The position numbers and the translations under genes were made by a program. Shown piece after piece: positions 1 to 7,425 of a stretch of 64,000 nucleotides of DNA (within the stretch, counting starts at the first letter, position 1; each line of letters begins with the position of its first letter). A model generated the notes under the pieces. It did no database searches. It was given only the letters and a program-made list of their open reading frames with translations, and was not told where the DNA came from. This stretch comes from a virus. The stretch spans positions 124,001 to 188,000 of IMG/VR virus record IMGVR_UViG_3300033273_000833. One strand, written 5' to 3'.

Positions 1-2
1 AA

Positions 3-143
3 ATATGTAAAGTATGGCATGATTATGGTATGAAAATGATTCAAGCAGAACAATGTGGTCAAGCTGACGAAATGAAAAGTTATTATTGGGCAAATGCAAG
101 AGATCAAATAAAAGAATTAATGGAATATGAATATGCAAAATAG
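3..143 (+). CDS. Hypothetical protein, C-terminal fragment (5' end outside window)
   Basis: The frame is open from the window edge and ends at TAG 141-143, leaving about 46 C-terminal residues rich in Glu, Lys, Tyr and Trp. No start is visible, so this is the 3' end of a gene that begins upstream. It overlaps the next ATG by 17 nt, the same tight packing seen downstream. The identity is unknown. Confidence 0.5.
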   Translation: MCKVWHDYGMKMIQAEQCGQADEMKSYYWANARDQIKELMEYEYAK

Positions 144-498
144 ATCAGATAGTTGGTTAATAGAACAATACAATCGGAATCGTCCACCATCAGAACATAT
201 TTCAAGTGTGGATCAAATCTCAAACGCTTACTCGCAAAGTTGGTTGACTATCAGACAACAAGATGGTACAGACGATTGGGGCACTCCGATTATGTGGCTC
301 GATGACGGATCAGAATATGACCTCTTTGCGTCTAATGATCTTAATATAGATTGGGTAGAAGAAATGGATAAAGAGGGTTCTCCGATCATAGAGGACGATC
401 ACTTATGTAGAGATATTTGTATTGAAGTAACCTGTCCATCCAAGGGTTGGAATAAAAGAAGGGCGGTAGGATATAACATAGACTTTGATTGGAACTAA
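127..498 (+). CDS. Hypothetical acidic protein, 123 aa
   Basis: The product is acidic and Trp-rich, with no domain I recognise. ATG 127 lies inside the end of the upstream frame, and ATG 133 is an equally possible start. Its TAA overlaps the next ATG (TAATG at 496-500), so the two genes are translationally coupled. Confidence 0.7.
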   Translation: MNMQNRSDSWLIEQYNRNRPPSEHISSVDQISNAYSQSWLTIRQQDGTDDWGTPIMWLDDGSEYDLFASNDLNIDWVEEMDKEGSPIIEDDHLCRDICIEVTCPSKGWNKRRAVGYNIDFDWN

Positions 499-641
499 TG
501 AAGCAAAAATCAAATGGAAATGGTAAAGGTGATTCGCCTAGAAACAATACTTCAAAAAAATTTAAAGACAATTATTCTAAAATAAATTGGAAAAAGGTGC
601 GAGACACAAAAAAATATCTTGACAAAAACAAGAATAAATAA
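498..641 (+). CDS. Small basic protein, 47 aa
   Basis: A short Lys/Asn/Ser-rich polypeptide with a low-complexity N-terminus. It begins in a TAATG overlap with the upstream gene. The promoter of the next gene lies inside its last codons: the stop TAA 639-641 falls in the spacer between the -35 and -10 elements. The length and coupling make it plausible; the function is unknown. Confidence 0.5.
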   Translation: MKQKSNGNGKGDSPRNNTSKKFKDNYSKINWKKVRDTKKYLDKNKNK

Positions 642-647
642 TATCAT
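619..647 (+). promoter_or_regulatory. Sigma70-type leaderless promoter (gene 654)
   Basis: TTGACA 619-624, 17-nt spacer, TATCAT 642-647; 6 nt to ATG 654, so the transcript should start at or beside the start codon. Confidence 0.75.
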
Positions 648-653
648 ATATAA

Positions 654-1004
654 ATGAAAATACAAGTAACTAATTACGGAAAAACATACACTATTGAATC
701 TAACGAAGATCATGATGTTGAAAGTGTCGCAGATATGTTCAAGAGCTTGCTTGTAAGTATGGGATACCATCCATGCAATGTAGACGCATTATTTAATACA
801 GAATATAAATGGTTTACCGAAGAAGAGTTAGAAGCAAACTTACAAGGTCACATTCCCGCCTCAAATAAAATAGTAAACAAGTGGTACGATGAATGTCTAA
901 ATGAATCTAAAGAAGATAAGGATAAAAGGGTGCAAGCATGGCAAAATAATCTTTATCGCCCCGAAGATGATGACTTTGATGATTACGACATATTCAAGAC
1001 ATGA
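654..1004 (+). CDS. Hypothetical acidic protein, 116 aa
   Basis: The first 40 residues look like a small alpha/beta module; the C-terminus is very acidic, with a run of Asp residues before the end. The start is fixed by the leaderless promoter immediately upstream. The TGA overlaps the ATG of the membrane miniprotein at 1001. Confidence 0.75.
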   Translation: MKIQVTNYGKTYTIESNEDHDVESVADMFKSLLVSMGYHPCNVDALFNTEYKWFTEEELEANLQGHIPASNKIVNKWYDECLNESKEDKDKRVQAWQNNLYRPEDDDFDDYDIFKT

Positions 1005-1081
1005 AAGAATTAGAAAAAAAAATTGATGTTTTTCTTTTGCTTGTTTTGATGGTCGCAGTATTAATCTTAATATTTAATTGA
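1001..1081 (+). CDS. Single-helix membrane miniprotein, 26 aa
   Basis: A charged N-terminal segment (MKELEKKIDV) is followed by about 16 consecutive hydrophobic residues and a short tail, as expected for a one-pass membrane peptide. It is joined to the preceding gene by an ATGA-type overlap. It is one of several such peptides in this phage. Confidence 0.5.
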   Translation: MKELEKKIDVFLLLVLMVAVLILIFN

Positions 1082-1083
1082 AA

Positions 1084-1374
1084 ATGATAGAAAAAGAAAT
1101 AATATTAAAAGAAACTACCAATGGTGAATTGTTTTTTACTATACCCGATGAAATGCTCAATCGATTAGGTTGGAAAGAAGGAGATGATTTAAAGTTTGAA
1201 GATAGAAATGGTTCGGTTTTAATTCGTAAAGTTAAATACGAAAGCGTTGAACTAGAATTTGATGACGAAGAATTACTCAAGTACATGAAGTTTGCACACG
1301 AAAAAGGAATCACATTTAATGAACTTTGCGAGGAAGCAATCAAAGCTAAATTAGATGAGGTTAATTCTGAGTAA
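1084..1374 (+). CDS. AbrB/MazE-like DNA-binding protein
   Basis: The N-terminal 45 residues match the swapped-hairpin AbrB/SpoVT/MazE pattern: a strand, then IPDEMLNRLGWKEGD, then a second strand ending in IRKV. The rest is acidic and helical. Members of this fold bind DNA as dimers and act as regulators or antitoxins; no toxin gene is evident next to it. ATG 1084 is preferred over the in-frame TTG at 1078. Confidence 0.6.
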   Translation: MIEKEIILKETTNGELFFTIPDEMLNRLGWKEGDDLKFEDRNGSVLIRKVKYESVELEFDDEELLKYMKFAHEKGITFNELCEEAIKAKLDEVNSE

Positions 1375-1388
1375 AATATTATATCATA

Positions 1389-1460
1389 TTGGAGACTTTA
1401 TTAGTATGTTTTTGTATTTTAATTGCTTTAGTTGGTTATATCCACTTTACAAAAGATTAA
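1389..1460 (+). CDS. Possible membrane miniprotein, 23 aa (TTG start)
   Basis: From TTG 1389 a 23-residue hydrophobic peptide (core LLVCFCILIALVGYI) can be read, like other miniproteins here. An alternative frame, ATG 1406 to TAA 1513, encodes 35 residues. Neither has a clear promoter or ribosome site, so at most one is real. Confidence 0.25.
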   Translation: METLLVCFCILIALVGYIHFTKD

Positions 1461-1505
1461 TGATAGTAAGTTGTAAATTAGATAAAGACGCTAAAATATG
1501 GAAAC

Positions 1506-1745
1506 ATGAGTAACTATCTCCCTAACAATAAAGAACCCGAAATGCCTCCCGATACTTGTCCGTATATAAATTTCATACAAGAAGTATTAGATCAAATAAA
1601 AGATAAAACAAAATCAAAAAATATAGACTCTCAAATACAATTAATAAATGATACCCTTGAATATATTAGAGATGCAAATTCGTCCCTCAGAGATTGTGGT
1701 AAATATTGGAAAAGACAATACCAAAATAAAGGTAAGAGAAAATGA
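1506..1745 (+). CDS. Hypothetical protein, 79 aa
   Basis: A Pro-rich N-terminus containing a Cys-Pro pair is followed by a predicted amphipathic helical body and a basic C-terminal tail. Its TGA overlaps ATG 1742 of the next gene. Confidence 0.65.
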   Translation: MSNYLPNNKEPEMPPDTCPYINFIQEVLDQIKDKTKSKNIDSQIQLINDTLEYIRDANSSLRDCGKYWKRQYQNKGKRK

Positions 1746-1909
1746 AAGAAGAAAAACAAGAATACATTATTATTGATTGGGGTCGTCCTCATGGTCACGA
1801 AAGAGTTCCAACTGATAAAAAAATTCTCTTAACAAAAGACGAAGCATATGATTTAAATAAATTACTTACATTAAATGGTGAGCATAAAAGGTATGTAAAA
1901 TGTCCGTAA
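1742..1909 (+). CDS. Hypothetical protein, 55 aa
   Basis: Reads MKEEKQEYIIIDWGRPHGHE..., a compact mixed alpha/beta sequence. It overlaps both neighbours: ATG 1742 lies in the stop of the upstream gene and its TAA lies within the start of gene 1900. This nesting supports it as part of one polycistronic message. Confidence 0.55.
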   Translation: MKEEKQEYIIIDWGRPHGHERVPTDKKILLTKDEAYDLNKLLTLNGEHKRYVKCP

Positions 1910-2148
1910 ATCGTCCAACAAAAAAACAACTATTAAGAGCTTTAAAACTTAATAAACAAATCTTAAAACTTTTGCCCGAAGGTGATTCGATGCACTTAAT
2001 GTATAAAAAAATGAATAAGAGGCTACAAGAAAGATATGATACTTATGAAAAATTTTTAATTAATCCTTATTGGACAAATAAAGGTCAAGTAAAGTACAAT
2101 TCCGACAATGAATTAAACTTGGGAGAATATAATATTAACGAAAGATGA
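1900..2148 (+). CDS. Hypothetical basic protein, 82 aa
   Basis: A Lys/Leu-rich helical protein (KKQLLRALKLNKQILKLL near the N-terminus) with a Tyr-rich C-terminal half. It starts 10 nt inside the upstream gene and ends in an ATGA overlap with gene 2145. The basic charge would suit nucleic-acid binding, but nothing specific shows this. Confidence 0.6.
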   Translation: MSVNRPTKKQLLRALKLNKQILKLLPEGDSMHLMYKKMNKRLQERYDTYEKFLINPYWTNKGQVKYNSDNELNLGEYNINER

Positions 2149-2426
2149 AAACAATACATAACACACGCAATTGCAATTATAGAAGATTTTTGCATAAAAA
2201 ATTAAAACATGGAAAAATAAGTGGTCGCTTTTATAAGTTCGTTTGTAGAAGTCATCCTTATCGTATTACAACTCGCAATATACAGCTAATTGTACGAGAA
2301 ATTCTTGATGGTAAGATGACAGAAAATAAAGCAATCCGCTTATTACAACAAGATACCCAAGAATTAAAACACCAACAAGAGTTATATAAATCCAACATTG
2401 AATGCAGAAAAAAAAATAATTCTTGA
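2145..2426 (+). CDS. Hypothetical basic protein, 93 aa
   Basis: Strongly basic (many Lys, Arg, His, Asn) and predicted largely helical. The stop TGA 2424-2426 is embedded in the -35 element TTGACA of the next promoter, so this gene closes the first operon. Confidence 0.6.
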   Translation: MKTIHNTRNCNYRRFLHKKLKHGKISGRFYKFVCRSHPYRITTRNIQLIVREILDGKMTENKAIRLLQQDTQELKHQQELYKSNIECRKKNNS

Positions 2427-2451
2427 CATTTATCGTTAAATATACTATTAT
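2423..2451 (+). promoter_or_regulatory. Sigma70-type leaderless promoter (gene 2458)
   Basis: TTGACA 2423-2428, 17-nt spacer, TATTAT 2446-2451; 6 nt to ATG 2458. The -35 contains the stop codon of the upstream gene. Confidence 0.8.
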
Positions 2452-2457
2452 TTACTT

Positions 2458-2730
2458 ATGCCTTATATAGCAAAATCAGAAAAAGAAAAAATAGACAAGG
2501 GCTTATTAGCTTTGCATCTATCAGAATTTACTAACGCAGGAGCATTAAACTATGCGATTCATCAAGTAATTGCACAATATATTTCACAAAATAAGGAAAG
2601 CTACCAAACATACAATGATATTGTTGGGGTTTTAGATTGTGCAAAAATGGAATTATATCGCAGATTAATATCAGAATATGAGGATAAGAAAATGACTCAA
2701 AATAAAGATGTTGCTCCATACGAAAATTAA
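2458..2730 (+). CDS. Conserved phage protein, DUF6899-like
   Basis: The order of motifs (GALNYAIHQVI, then YQTYNDIVGVLDCAKMELYR, then a C-terminal DVAPYEN) matches a small family common in phages and bacteria that I recall as DUF6899; its role is not known. At 90 residues it is near full length. It is the first gene after a strong leaderless promoter, with the nucleotidyltransferase gene 6 nt downstream. Confidence 0.6.
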   Translation: MPYIAKSEKEKIDKGLLALHLSEFTNAGALNYAIHQVIAQYISQNKESYQTYNDIVGVLDCAKMELYRRLISEYEDKKMTQNKDVAPYEN

Positions 2731-2736
2731 ATAATT

Positions 2737-3156
2737 ATGAAAATCGGAATTACATTCTCAACATTTGACTTGCTTCATGCAGGTCATAATTTAATGCTAA
2801 AGCAAGCAAAGTCTGTTTGTGATTATCTTATTTGTGGTCTCCATGTCGATCCTCAGATTGAGCGTCCAAAAAAAAATAAGCCTGTTCAGAGTTTGGTTGA
2901 AAGATATATTCAACTATCTTCTGTTTCTTATGTTGATGAAATCATTCCATATAATCTCGAAAAAGATTTACATGATATTTTGTTAGGTTACCCAATCAAT
3001 GTCAGAATTATTGGCTCGGATTATAAAGATGTAGAATTTTCGGGAAAAGATATTTGTCAAGCAAAAGGTATAGAAATTTATTACAACGATAGATTCCATA
3101 ACTTTTCAAGCACAGAATTAAGGCAGAGGATAGCCACTAGAGAAAATGCGAAATAA
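2737..3156 (+). CDS. Nucleotidyltransferase, glycerol-3-phosphate cytidylyltransferase (TagD) type
   Basis: The N-terminus has the signature TFDLLHAGH (residues 9-17), with the HxGH nucleotide-binding motif at 14-17, and the C-terminus has FSSTELRQRI, the matching (I/S)STxLRxRI motif. The length of 139 residues is typical of the single-domain TagD/RfaE-C class, which joins CTP or ATP to a phosphorylated small molecule. The substrate cannot be told from sequence; a role in modifying a host surface sugar or an NAD-like precursor is speculation. Confidence 0.85.
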   Translation: MKIGITFSTFDLLHAGHNLMLKQAKSVCDYLICGLHVDPQIERPKKNKPVQSLVERYIQLSSVSYVDEIIPYNLEKDLHDILLGYPINVRIIGSDYKDVEFSGKDICQAKGIEIYYNDRFHNFSSTELRQRIATRENAK

Positions 3157-3250
3157 AATAATACAAATATATGAACTCTTTGCTTTTATTGGAGTCTTTG
3201 CCTTGATATTGTGCTTCCAAATAATTTATATCCTAACAGGAAGAGAATAA
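3146..3250 (+). CDS. Single-helix membrane miniprotein, 34 aa
   Basis: MRNKIIQIYELF is followed by a hydrophobic helix of about 20 residues and a short charged tail TGRE. It starts inside the end of the nucleotidyltransferase gene and ends 3 nt before the next ATG. Confidence 0.5.
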   Translation: MRNKIIQIYELFAFIGVFALILCFQIIYILTGRE

Positions 3251-3253
3251 ATA

Positions 3254-3457
3254 ATGAAAGAAATAATAATTAAAGTTTTAAAAAATTTTGCTGACTTACA
3301 AGCGAACTTAGAATCAGAGTCGGCAAGAGAAATGATTGCAACAGAAATAGAACTTAATTTAATAAAAAATAATGTTAATTTAAGTATTGATTCCTTGGAG
3401 CAAATTTGCGAGGATAAAAATTCCGATGATTGTTGTGGGGGTAATTGTCATCAATGA
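3254..3457 (+). CDS. Hypothetical protein with Cys-rich tail, 67 aa
   Basis: An acidic helical body ends in CEDKNSDDCCGGNCHQ, a cluster of four Cys plus a His that could bind a metal. Such tails occur in small metal-binding proteins, but no named family fits. It couples by overlap to the next small ORF. Confidence 0.6.
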   Translation: MKEIIIKVLKNFADLQANLESESAREMIATEIELNLIKNNVNLSIDSLEQICEDKNSDDCCGGNCHQ

Positions 3458-3549
3458 TCTGTTTAAACTATAAGGGGTTAAAGATTATAGAAGACCTTCA
3501 CAAGTTGCGAGCAGAAACGAAAGTTCCCAAGCAGAAAAAAAAGTCTTGA
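3454..3549 (+). CDS. Small basic protein, 31 aa
   Basis: A short Lys-rich polypeptide beginning in the stop codon of the upstream gene. Its TGA 3547-3549 is nested in the -35 TTGACA of the next promoter, as for other operon-closing genes here. Confidence 0.4.
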   Translation: MICLNYKGLKIIEDLHKLRAETKVPKQKKKS

Positions 3550-3574
3550 CATATTACTCTTGTTGGCTCATACT
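3546..3574 (+). promoter_or_regulatory. Sigma70-type leaderless promoter (gene 3581)
   Basis: TTGACA 3546-3551, 17-nt spacer, CATACT 3569-3574; 6 nt to ATG 3581. Confidence 0.8.
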
Positions 3575-3580
3575 TAAACC

Positions 3581-3832
3581 ATGAGCAAAAATAGAAACAA
3601 AGAGTTGGTTGAAGAAATTAAAGAAATGAACCCCGAAGCAATGTTTGCTGATGGGTTCGATGATTCTATCCTTGGTTATGATACTAAAGGTAGAGTTGTG
3701 TACTCTGTTGATTCCATTCTTGAAACTCTCACAGAAAGAGACGAAATGAGCGTAGAGGAAGCTCAAGAATATTTTTATTTTAATATTGATGGAGCTTTTG
3801 TTGGCGAATATACTCCAATTTACATCTATTAA
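3581..3832 (+). CDS. Conserved phage hypothetical protein, 83 aa
   Basis: The C-terminal pattern MSVEEAQEYFYFNI...GAFVGEYTPIYI resembles a small protein I have seen repeatedly in unrelated phage genomes; its function is unknown. It is a single-gene unit with its own promoter, and the next promoter begins 4 nt after its stop. Confidence 0.75.
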   Translation: MSKNRNKELVEEIKEMNPEAMFADGFDDSILGYDTKGRVVYSVDSILETLTERDEMSVEEAQEYFYFNIDGAFVGEYTPIYIY

Positions 3833-3835
3833 TAC

Positions 3836-3864
3836 TTGACAATAACAAAAAACTAAACTAGGAT
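3836..3864 (+). promoter_or_regulatory. Sigma70-type leaderless promoter (gene 3871)
   Basis: TTGACA 3836-3841, 17-nt spacer, TAGGAT 3859-3864; 6 nt to ATG 3871. Confidence 0.75.
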
Positions 3865-3870
3865 TATAAC

Positions 3871-4146
3871 ATGAAAACATACGAAGTAGAAATGGCAAGT
3901 ACGACATATCGTACTTTTGAAGTTGAAGCAGATTCACCCGAAGATGCTCAAAATAAAGCGTTCCTTGAGCTAGATGCTGATTGGGAGATTAGTAAAGCGT
4001 GGAGACAAAATGCAGAAGTTGTTTTTTGCGAACCTAAAGGTGGAACATCCCACATGGATGACGATGAGTTTGGTGCTTATATCAGAGGCGATAGCGTAGA
4101 CGCTGATACAATGGACTATGATGGCATGGGAAACCACAAAAGATAA
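3871..4146 (+). CDS. Hypothetical acidic protein, 91 aa
   Basis: The first 50 residues form a beta-rich module with 'EVEADSPEDAQNKA', a pattern shared with gene 4510 (YVEAESRDEAEQIV). This suggests two members of one small family of the type xVEAxSxDEAxxxA, common in phage proteins of unknown role. The C-terminus is acidic and Gly-rich. Confidence 0.7.
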   Translation: MKTYEVEMASTTYRTFEVEADSPEDAQNKAFLELDADWEISKAWRQNAEVVFCEPKGGTSHMDDDEFGAYIRGDSVDADTMDYDGMGNHKR

Positions 4147-4150
4147 TAAA

Positions 4151-4513
4151 ATGAAAGAAATAATAGGAGACGATTATCCAACTTACGAAGATTCAGTAAA
4201 GCTAACTCTTGCAGAGAGAGATATTGCTAAATCTAATTCAGATAGATTATTAAAAGAAAATCTTGAACTTAGACATCGCTTGTCTTGTATTGCTGATGAC
4301 ATATTAATTATTTCCAATCACATAGAAGATAATTGTAATAAAAAATTTAGAAAACCAAGTCACAATATTGATGGTAGTGTTAATGCAGATGAAGCATGGC
4401 ATAATGTTAGCAACATAGAAATTGCTTGCGATTTAAGTGATGATGCTCCATTGGAGTGGGGTAGTGAATTTAAACATGAAGCAGAACTTGATAACTTAAA
4501 TAGAGACTTATGA
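4151..4513 (+). CDS. Hypothetical protein with coiled-coil segment, 120 aa
   Basis: The start at 4151 is chosen because it lies 4 nt after the upstream stop; an earlier in-frame ATG at 4118 would overlap by 29 nt. Residues 20-50 are heptad-like and charged; the rest is acidic. It overlaps gene 4510 at ATGA. Confidence 0.65.
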   Translation: MKEIIGDDYPTYEDSVKLTLAERDIAKSNSDRLLKENLELRHRLSCIADDILIISNHIEDNCNKKFRKPSHNIDGSVNADEAWHNVSNIEIACDLSDDAPLEWGSEFKHEAELDNLNRDL

Positions 4514-4719
4514 AAAGAGAATATTGCGTTGGAGTTAAAATAATTAATTGCTTTTATGTCGAAGCAGAAAGTCGAGATGAAGCAGAGCAAATAGTAAGAG
4601 AGTATGATCCATACAAAACTCTTGACGATTGCGATTTTAATATTGAGTATGCCGATCCTACCAACGGAGAAATAGCATGGAAAATTAAAGCAGATGAGGT
4701 GGATTGGGATAAATTATGA
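4510..4719 (+). CDS. Hypothetical protein, 69 aa
   Basis: Contains the FYVEAESRDEAEQIV pattern also seen in gene 3871, then an acidic C-terminus. It is translationally coupled to both neighbours by ATGA overlaps. Confidence 0.7.
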   Translation: MKREYCVGVKIINCFYVEAESRDEAEQIVREYDPYKTLDDCDFNIEYADPTNGEIAWKIKADEVDWDKL

Positions 4720-4919
4720 ACAAAAAAATTATTAAATTATTAAAAGCCGAACAGGAAAATATCGAAGAAATTAAGGAGACTCGAAATATGATAGACAAAT
4801 TAGAAGACGAGCTAGAGTGGTATATGTGGAACGCTGAAGATGAGCAAGATCATATTATACATTTAGAAAATACATTAGATAAGCTATATAGACAATTAGA
4901 ATTATTGGAAAAATTATGA
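4716..4919 (+). CDS. Coiled-coil protein, 67 aa
   Basis: Almost entirely heptad-like, charged helix (Glu/Lys with regular Leu/Ile). Probably a small oligomeric coiled coil; no function evident. ATGA overlaps on both sides place it in the 3871-5321 operon. Confidence 0.65.
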   Translation: MNKKIIKLLKAEQENIEEIKETRNMIDKLEDELEWYMWNAEDEQDHIIHLENTLDKLYRQLELLEKL

Positions 4920-5116
4920 AATTAACTAAATATCAAAAAGCTAGATTACTTGAATACGAATGGGATGTGATTTCTAACGATCATGGAAATTGTGCTTGGA
5001 TTAGTATCGCCCCCGAAGATGGTGCTATTTTTGGGCAAGTTGCCAAAGAATTAGGCTTGACAGGTGATGGTGAAGATATTAAGCTATTAATAATAGGAAC
5101 ACAAGAAGGAGAATAA
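4916..5116 (+). CDS. Hypothetical protein, 66 aa
   Basis: A compact acidic protein with a helix at the N-terminus (KLTKYQKARLLEYEW) followed by strands. It ends 4 nt before the next ATG, where 'aagaaggagaataaaaat' supplies a plausible Shine-Dalgarno. Confidence 0.65.
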   Translation: MKLTKYQKARLLEYEWDVISNDHGNCAWISIAPEDGAIFGQVAKELGLTGDGEDIKLLIIGTQEGE

Positions 5117-5120
5117 AAAT

Positions 5121-5321
5121 ATGAGAACGACTAAAGAACAACTACGAGACGAAGAGCCATCAGTTGACGATATGCGTTATGACATTGCCGAACGAGAAGC
5201 AATGAATATGAATGTGAGTGAAATAATTGATCTTTTACTCGATGGGTGCATTGGATTAAATGAAATGCCAAGTGTCGAAATAAAAGATGAATGGAATCAA
5301 ATTTTTGGGGTTGACAAATAA
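5121..5321 (+). CDS. Hypothetical acidic protein, 66 aa
   Basis: Acidic helical protein. The GGAG at 5108-5111 before its start is one of the better ribosome sites in this block. Its last codons contain the -35 element of the next promoter. Confidence 0.65.
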   Translation: MRTTKEQLRDEEPSVDDMRYDIAEREAMNMNVSEIIDLLLDGCIGLNEMPSVEIKDEWNQIFGVDK

Positions 5322-5339
5322 TTCAATTGCCACTATTGT
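5311..5339 (+). promoter_or_regulatory. Sigma70-type leaderless promoter (gene 5346)
   Basis: TTGACA 5311-5316, 17-nt spacer, TATTGT 5334-5339; 6 nt to ATG 5346. Confidence 0.75.
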
Positions 5340-5345
5340 TTCATC

Positions 5346-5576
5346 ATGGACTATACAAACGAAATAGAATGTGGTTTTAAATTAATAGATCATTTGCTCG
5401 CAAATTCAGCAGATGATTTATCGGAGAAATGTCAAAATGCGATCAATGAAAGATATGAATTACTTTTAGAATATGAGGAATTTTTTAGGTATGACAATAA
5501 AAGATTCTATTTTGAGATGCGTAACTTTATTGATTGGATGTGCGATGAAATTTTAATTGAATATTATTTTAAATAA
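5346..5576 (+). CDS. Hypothetical acidic helical protein, 76 aa
   Basis: Predicted all-helical with many aromatic residues in its C-terminal half (FFRYDNKRFYFEM). First gene of a two-gene unit. Confidence 0.7.
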   Translation: MDYTNEIECGFKLIDHLLANSADDLSEKCQNAINERYELLLEYEEFFRYDNKRFYFEMRNFIDWMCDEILIEYYFK

Positions 5577-5577
5577 A

Positions 5578-5763
5578 ATGAAATTAGGACAAGCAATAGA
5601 AATAGTTTTAAATGAAGCAGAAGTCTCTGCCATTGCAGAAACATCAGATGAACATTCAGAAGTCTTAGATGCAGTCGAAGTTGTAAGAATGTTTTATAAA
5701 GGGTTTGGTCATCATTTTAAAAATTTTACTTTACCCGAAGAATTAAACCTTGACAAAGACTAA
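5578..5763 (+). CDS. Hypothetical protein, 61 aa
   Basis: ATG 5578, one base after the upstream stop, is preferred to the in-frame TTG at 5557. The sequence is an amphipathic helical protein. The last codons carry the -35 of the next promoter. Confidence 0.65.
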   Translation: MKLGQAIEIVLNEAEVSAIAETSDEHSEVLDAVEVVRMFYKGFGHHFKNFTLPEELNLDKD

Positions 5764-5778
5764 AAAACCTGTCAGTAT
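5750..5778 (+). promoter_or_regulatory. Sigma70-type promoter with leader and SD (gene 5809)
   Basis: TTGACA 5750-5755, 17-nt spacer, CAGTAT 5773-5778. Unlike most, it has a leader of about 24 nt with AAAGGA at 5798-5803, 5 nt before ATG 5809. Confidence 0.7.
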
Positions 5779-5808
5779 TAAATAATTAACAATTAACAAA
5801 GGAATAAA

Positions 5809-6408
5809 ATGAATTATTTTACAAATACAAATGTCCGTTGGAAAACATGGTCGCCCGAAAATATCATCTTCAAAAGCAATCAATTAGTAAAGAAGGTTTT
5901 ACCCTCTGAACATATTTTGTCATGGAAGAGCAAAGGTGATCGTGACCAAAAAATGTGCGAGAAAACAGGTTGCAAACAATTTAATGGAGTTTATACATAT
6001 TACACAAGAGAAAACTACAAAGGTGTTATGGTTCAATTAAAAGATGTAAAAGATGATTTTCCATCTGCCAATATCGACTTTATTGATTGCACAGATAGAA
6101 AAGATAGTGTTGGTAATCGAAAAGGTTCTTTGGATATATTAGTTTACCTTAATTCTTTTCATAGTAATTTCAAATGGGATAGATGCCCAAAAACTCATAA
6201 TTGGGTTAAGACAAGCACAGGCAAAACTACACCATTACGAGAAGGTTATCGTATGTGTTATGGTGGACAAGGTGATGCAAATCCTATGGATTTCGATGAA
6301 TTTCATGAGATGATTCAAATAACAGAGATGATTAGAGATTTCCTTGTTGATGTTGTCGTTCCCACAAGGAATGGTGAATTAGTTGAAGAAGATTTATTAG
6401 TAGCATAA
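5809..6408 (+). CDS. Hypothetical protein, 199 aa
   Basis: A mixed alpha/beta protein with several Cys (two in CEKTGC) and a C-terminal helix. It is one of the larger genes of the early block and one of few with a conventional ribosome site, which may mean high expression. No family recognised. Its TAA overlaps ATG 6408. Confidence 0.75.
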   Translation: MNYFTNTNVRWKTWSPENIIFKSNQLVKKVLPSEHILSWKSKGDRDQKMCEKTGCKQFNGVYTYYTRENYKGVMVQLKDVKDDFPSANIDFIDCTDRKDSVGNRKGSLDILVYLNSFHSNFKWDRCPKTHNWVKTSTGKTTPLREGYRMCYGGQGDANPMDFDEFHEMIQITEMIRDFLVDVVVPTRNGELVEEDLLVA

Positions 6409-6716
6409 TGCCAATTTATTGCAACGATAATACACTATTGTCTATAAGTAATAATAACATTGAATCATACAAAGATTATTTTAAAAAATCAAAATTAAAA
6501 CTAATGGAAGAAAAAACAGAAAAACAAGAATTAACTGCTGAAGAACAATATTTATATAATATAATTAATTCGTGCGAACTTATACTCGATGATTTAGAAA
6601 AAGGTTCGATTATAGCTCAATCAGATTTTAATATGCTCGGTTATGCAGATGGTATCATGGACAAAATGCGTAAAAATGTTCATAAAGATTTAGTATTTAG
6701 AAATAAAAGTGGATAA
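6408..6716 (+). CDS. Hypothetical protein, 102 aa
   Basis: Helical, Lys/Glu-rich protein starting in a TAATG overlap with gene 5809. It extends over the GTG start of the following membrane miniprotein. Confidence 0.65.
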   Translation: MPIYCNDNTLLSISNNNIESYKDYFKKSKLKLMEEKTEKQELTAEEQYLYNIINSCELILDDLEKGSIIAQSDFNMLGYADGIMDKMRKNVHKDLVFRNKSG

Positions 6717-6804
6717 TTTACCCGAAATTTTTTATGTTTTAAATATGATAATAGGATGCGTTTTAATCTTACTTTTTCTCTTTATCGTAACAAGTGGAGA
6801 ATAA
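6709..6804 (+). CDS. Single-helix membrane miniprotein, 31 aa (GTG start)
   Basis: MDNLPEIFYVL precedes a hydrophobic stretch of about 18 residues (IIGCVLILLFLFIV). The GTG at 6709 overlaps the upstream stop. Very similar in plan to the peptides at 1001, 3146 and 8280. Confidence 0.45.
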   Translation: MDNLPEIFYVLNMIIGCVLILLFLFIVTSGE

Positions 6805-6820
6805 TTGTATAAAATTATAT

Positions 6821-6827
6821 GTGTAAT
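6821..6827 (+). promoter_or_regulatory. Late-type promoter motif (gene 6835)
   Basis: GTGTAAT ends exactly 7 nt before ATG 6835, the spacing found before virion genes. It is one of only two copies at a gene start in the early block. Confidence 0.55.
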
Positions 6828-6834
6828 TATATAC

Positions 6835-7149
6835 ATGGATAATGATAATATAGAAAGGGATAATGACTTAGAATTTCGCAAACTTGAGCAAGAAATAAAT
6901 GAGCATAGATTTCACAGAAGAAATACTCCCATTCATATTACTCAAAATAAAATTGATTGCTTTAGAAAACAATTAGATTCTTTTCAAGAAAAACTTCACT
7001 ATTGCCATATCAGTAAAGAAAATGTTTTAGAATTTAATAAAATTTTATTCAGTTTACATAATCTCTACAAGGAAATATCTTATCAGAGAGACGATGGAAT
7101 GTATAAAAAATATGTAGAGAATCTTAATAAAAAAGATTCTAGTGATTAA
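6835..7149 (+). CDS. Hypothetical protein, 104 aa, probably late-expressed
   Basis: ATG 6835 is chosen because the GTGTAAT motif sits 7 nt upstream; the longer frame from TTG 6805 would run through the promoter. The product is charged and helical. The promoter type suggests expression with virion genes, so a minor virion or assembly role is possible but unproven. Confidence 0.6.
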   Translation: MDNDNIERDNDLEFRKLEQEINEHRFHRRNTPIHITQNKIDCFRKQLDSFQEKLHYCHISKENVLEFNKILFSLHNLYKEISYQRDDGMYKKYVENLNKKDSSD

Positions 7150-7423
7150 TATAATTTATATATTAGTATGTTTTTATGGGTTAATATTAACGCTAACTTA
7201 TATATGTGTTCAAATAACAATCAAACAAAAAGATACTATGGACAAAAAAATAATAATGGATGACTATGACGCAGGTTTTGCTGATGCTACAAAACTAATG
7301 GAAAAAAAATTAGATGAAATTCTCTCAAAATATCGAGACATCCTAAAAAAGTATGATTACATCGAAGAAGCAAGAGATGTTGAGTTGCTTGAAGAGGTCA
7401 AACAAAAACTTTTTGAAAAATAG
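7142..7423 (+). CDS. Membrane-anchored coiled-coil protein, 93 aa (GTG start)
   Basis: The GTG at 7142 gives an N-terminal hydrophobic helix (residues 3-25) followed by a charged, heptad-rich cytoplasmic region, an architecture like Rz-type spanins or small anchored coiled coils. An internal ATG at 7238 would remove the membrane segment. Coupling to the late-type gene upstream supports the longer form. Confidence 0.5.
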   Translation: MINIIYILVCFYGLILTLTYICVQITIKQKDTMDKKIIMDDYDAGFADATKLMEKKLDEILSKYRDILKKYDYIEEARDVELLEEVKQKLFEK

Positions 7424-7425
7424 TG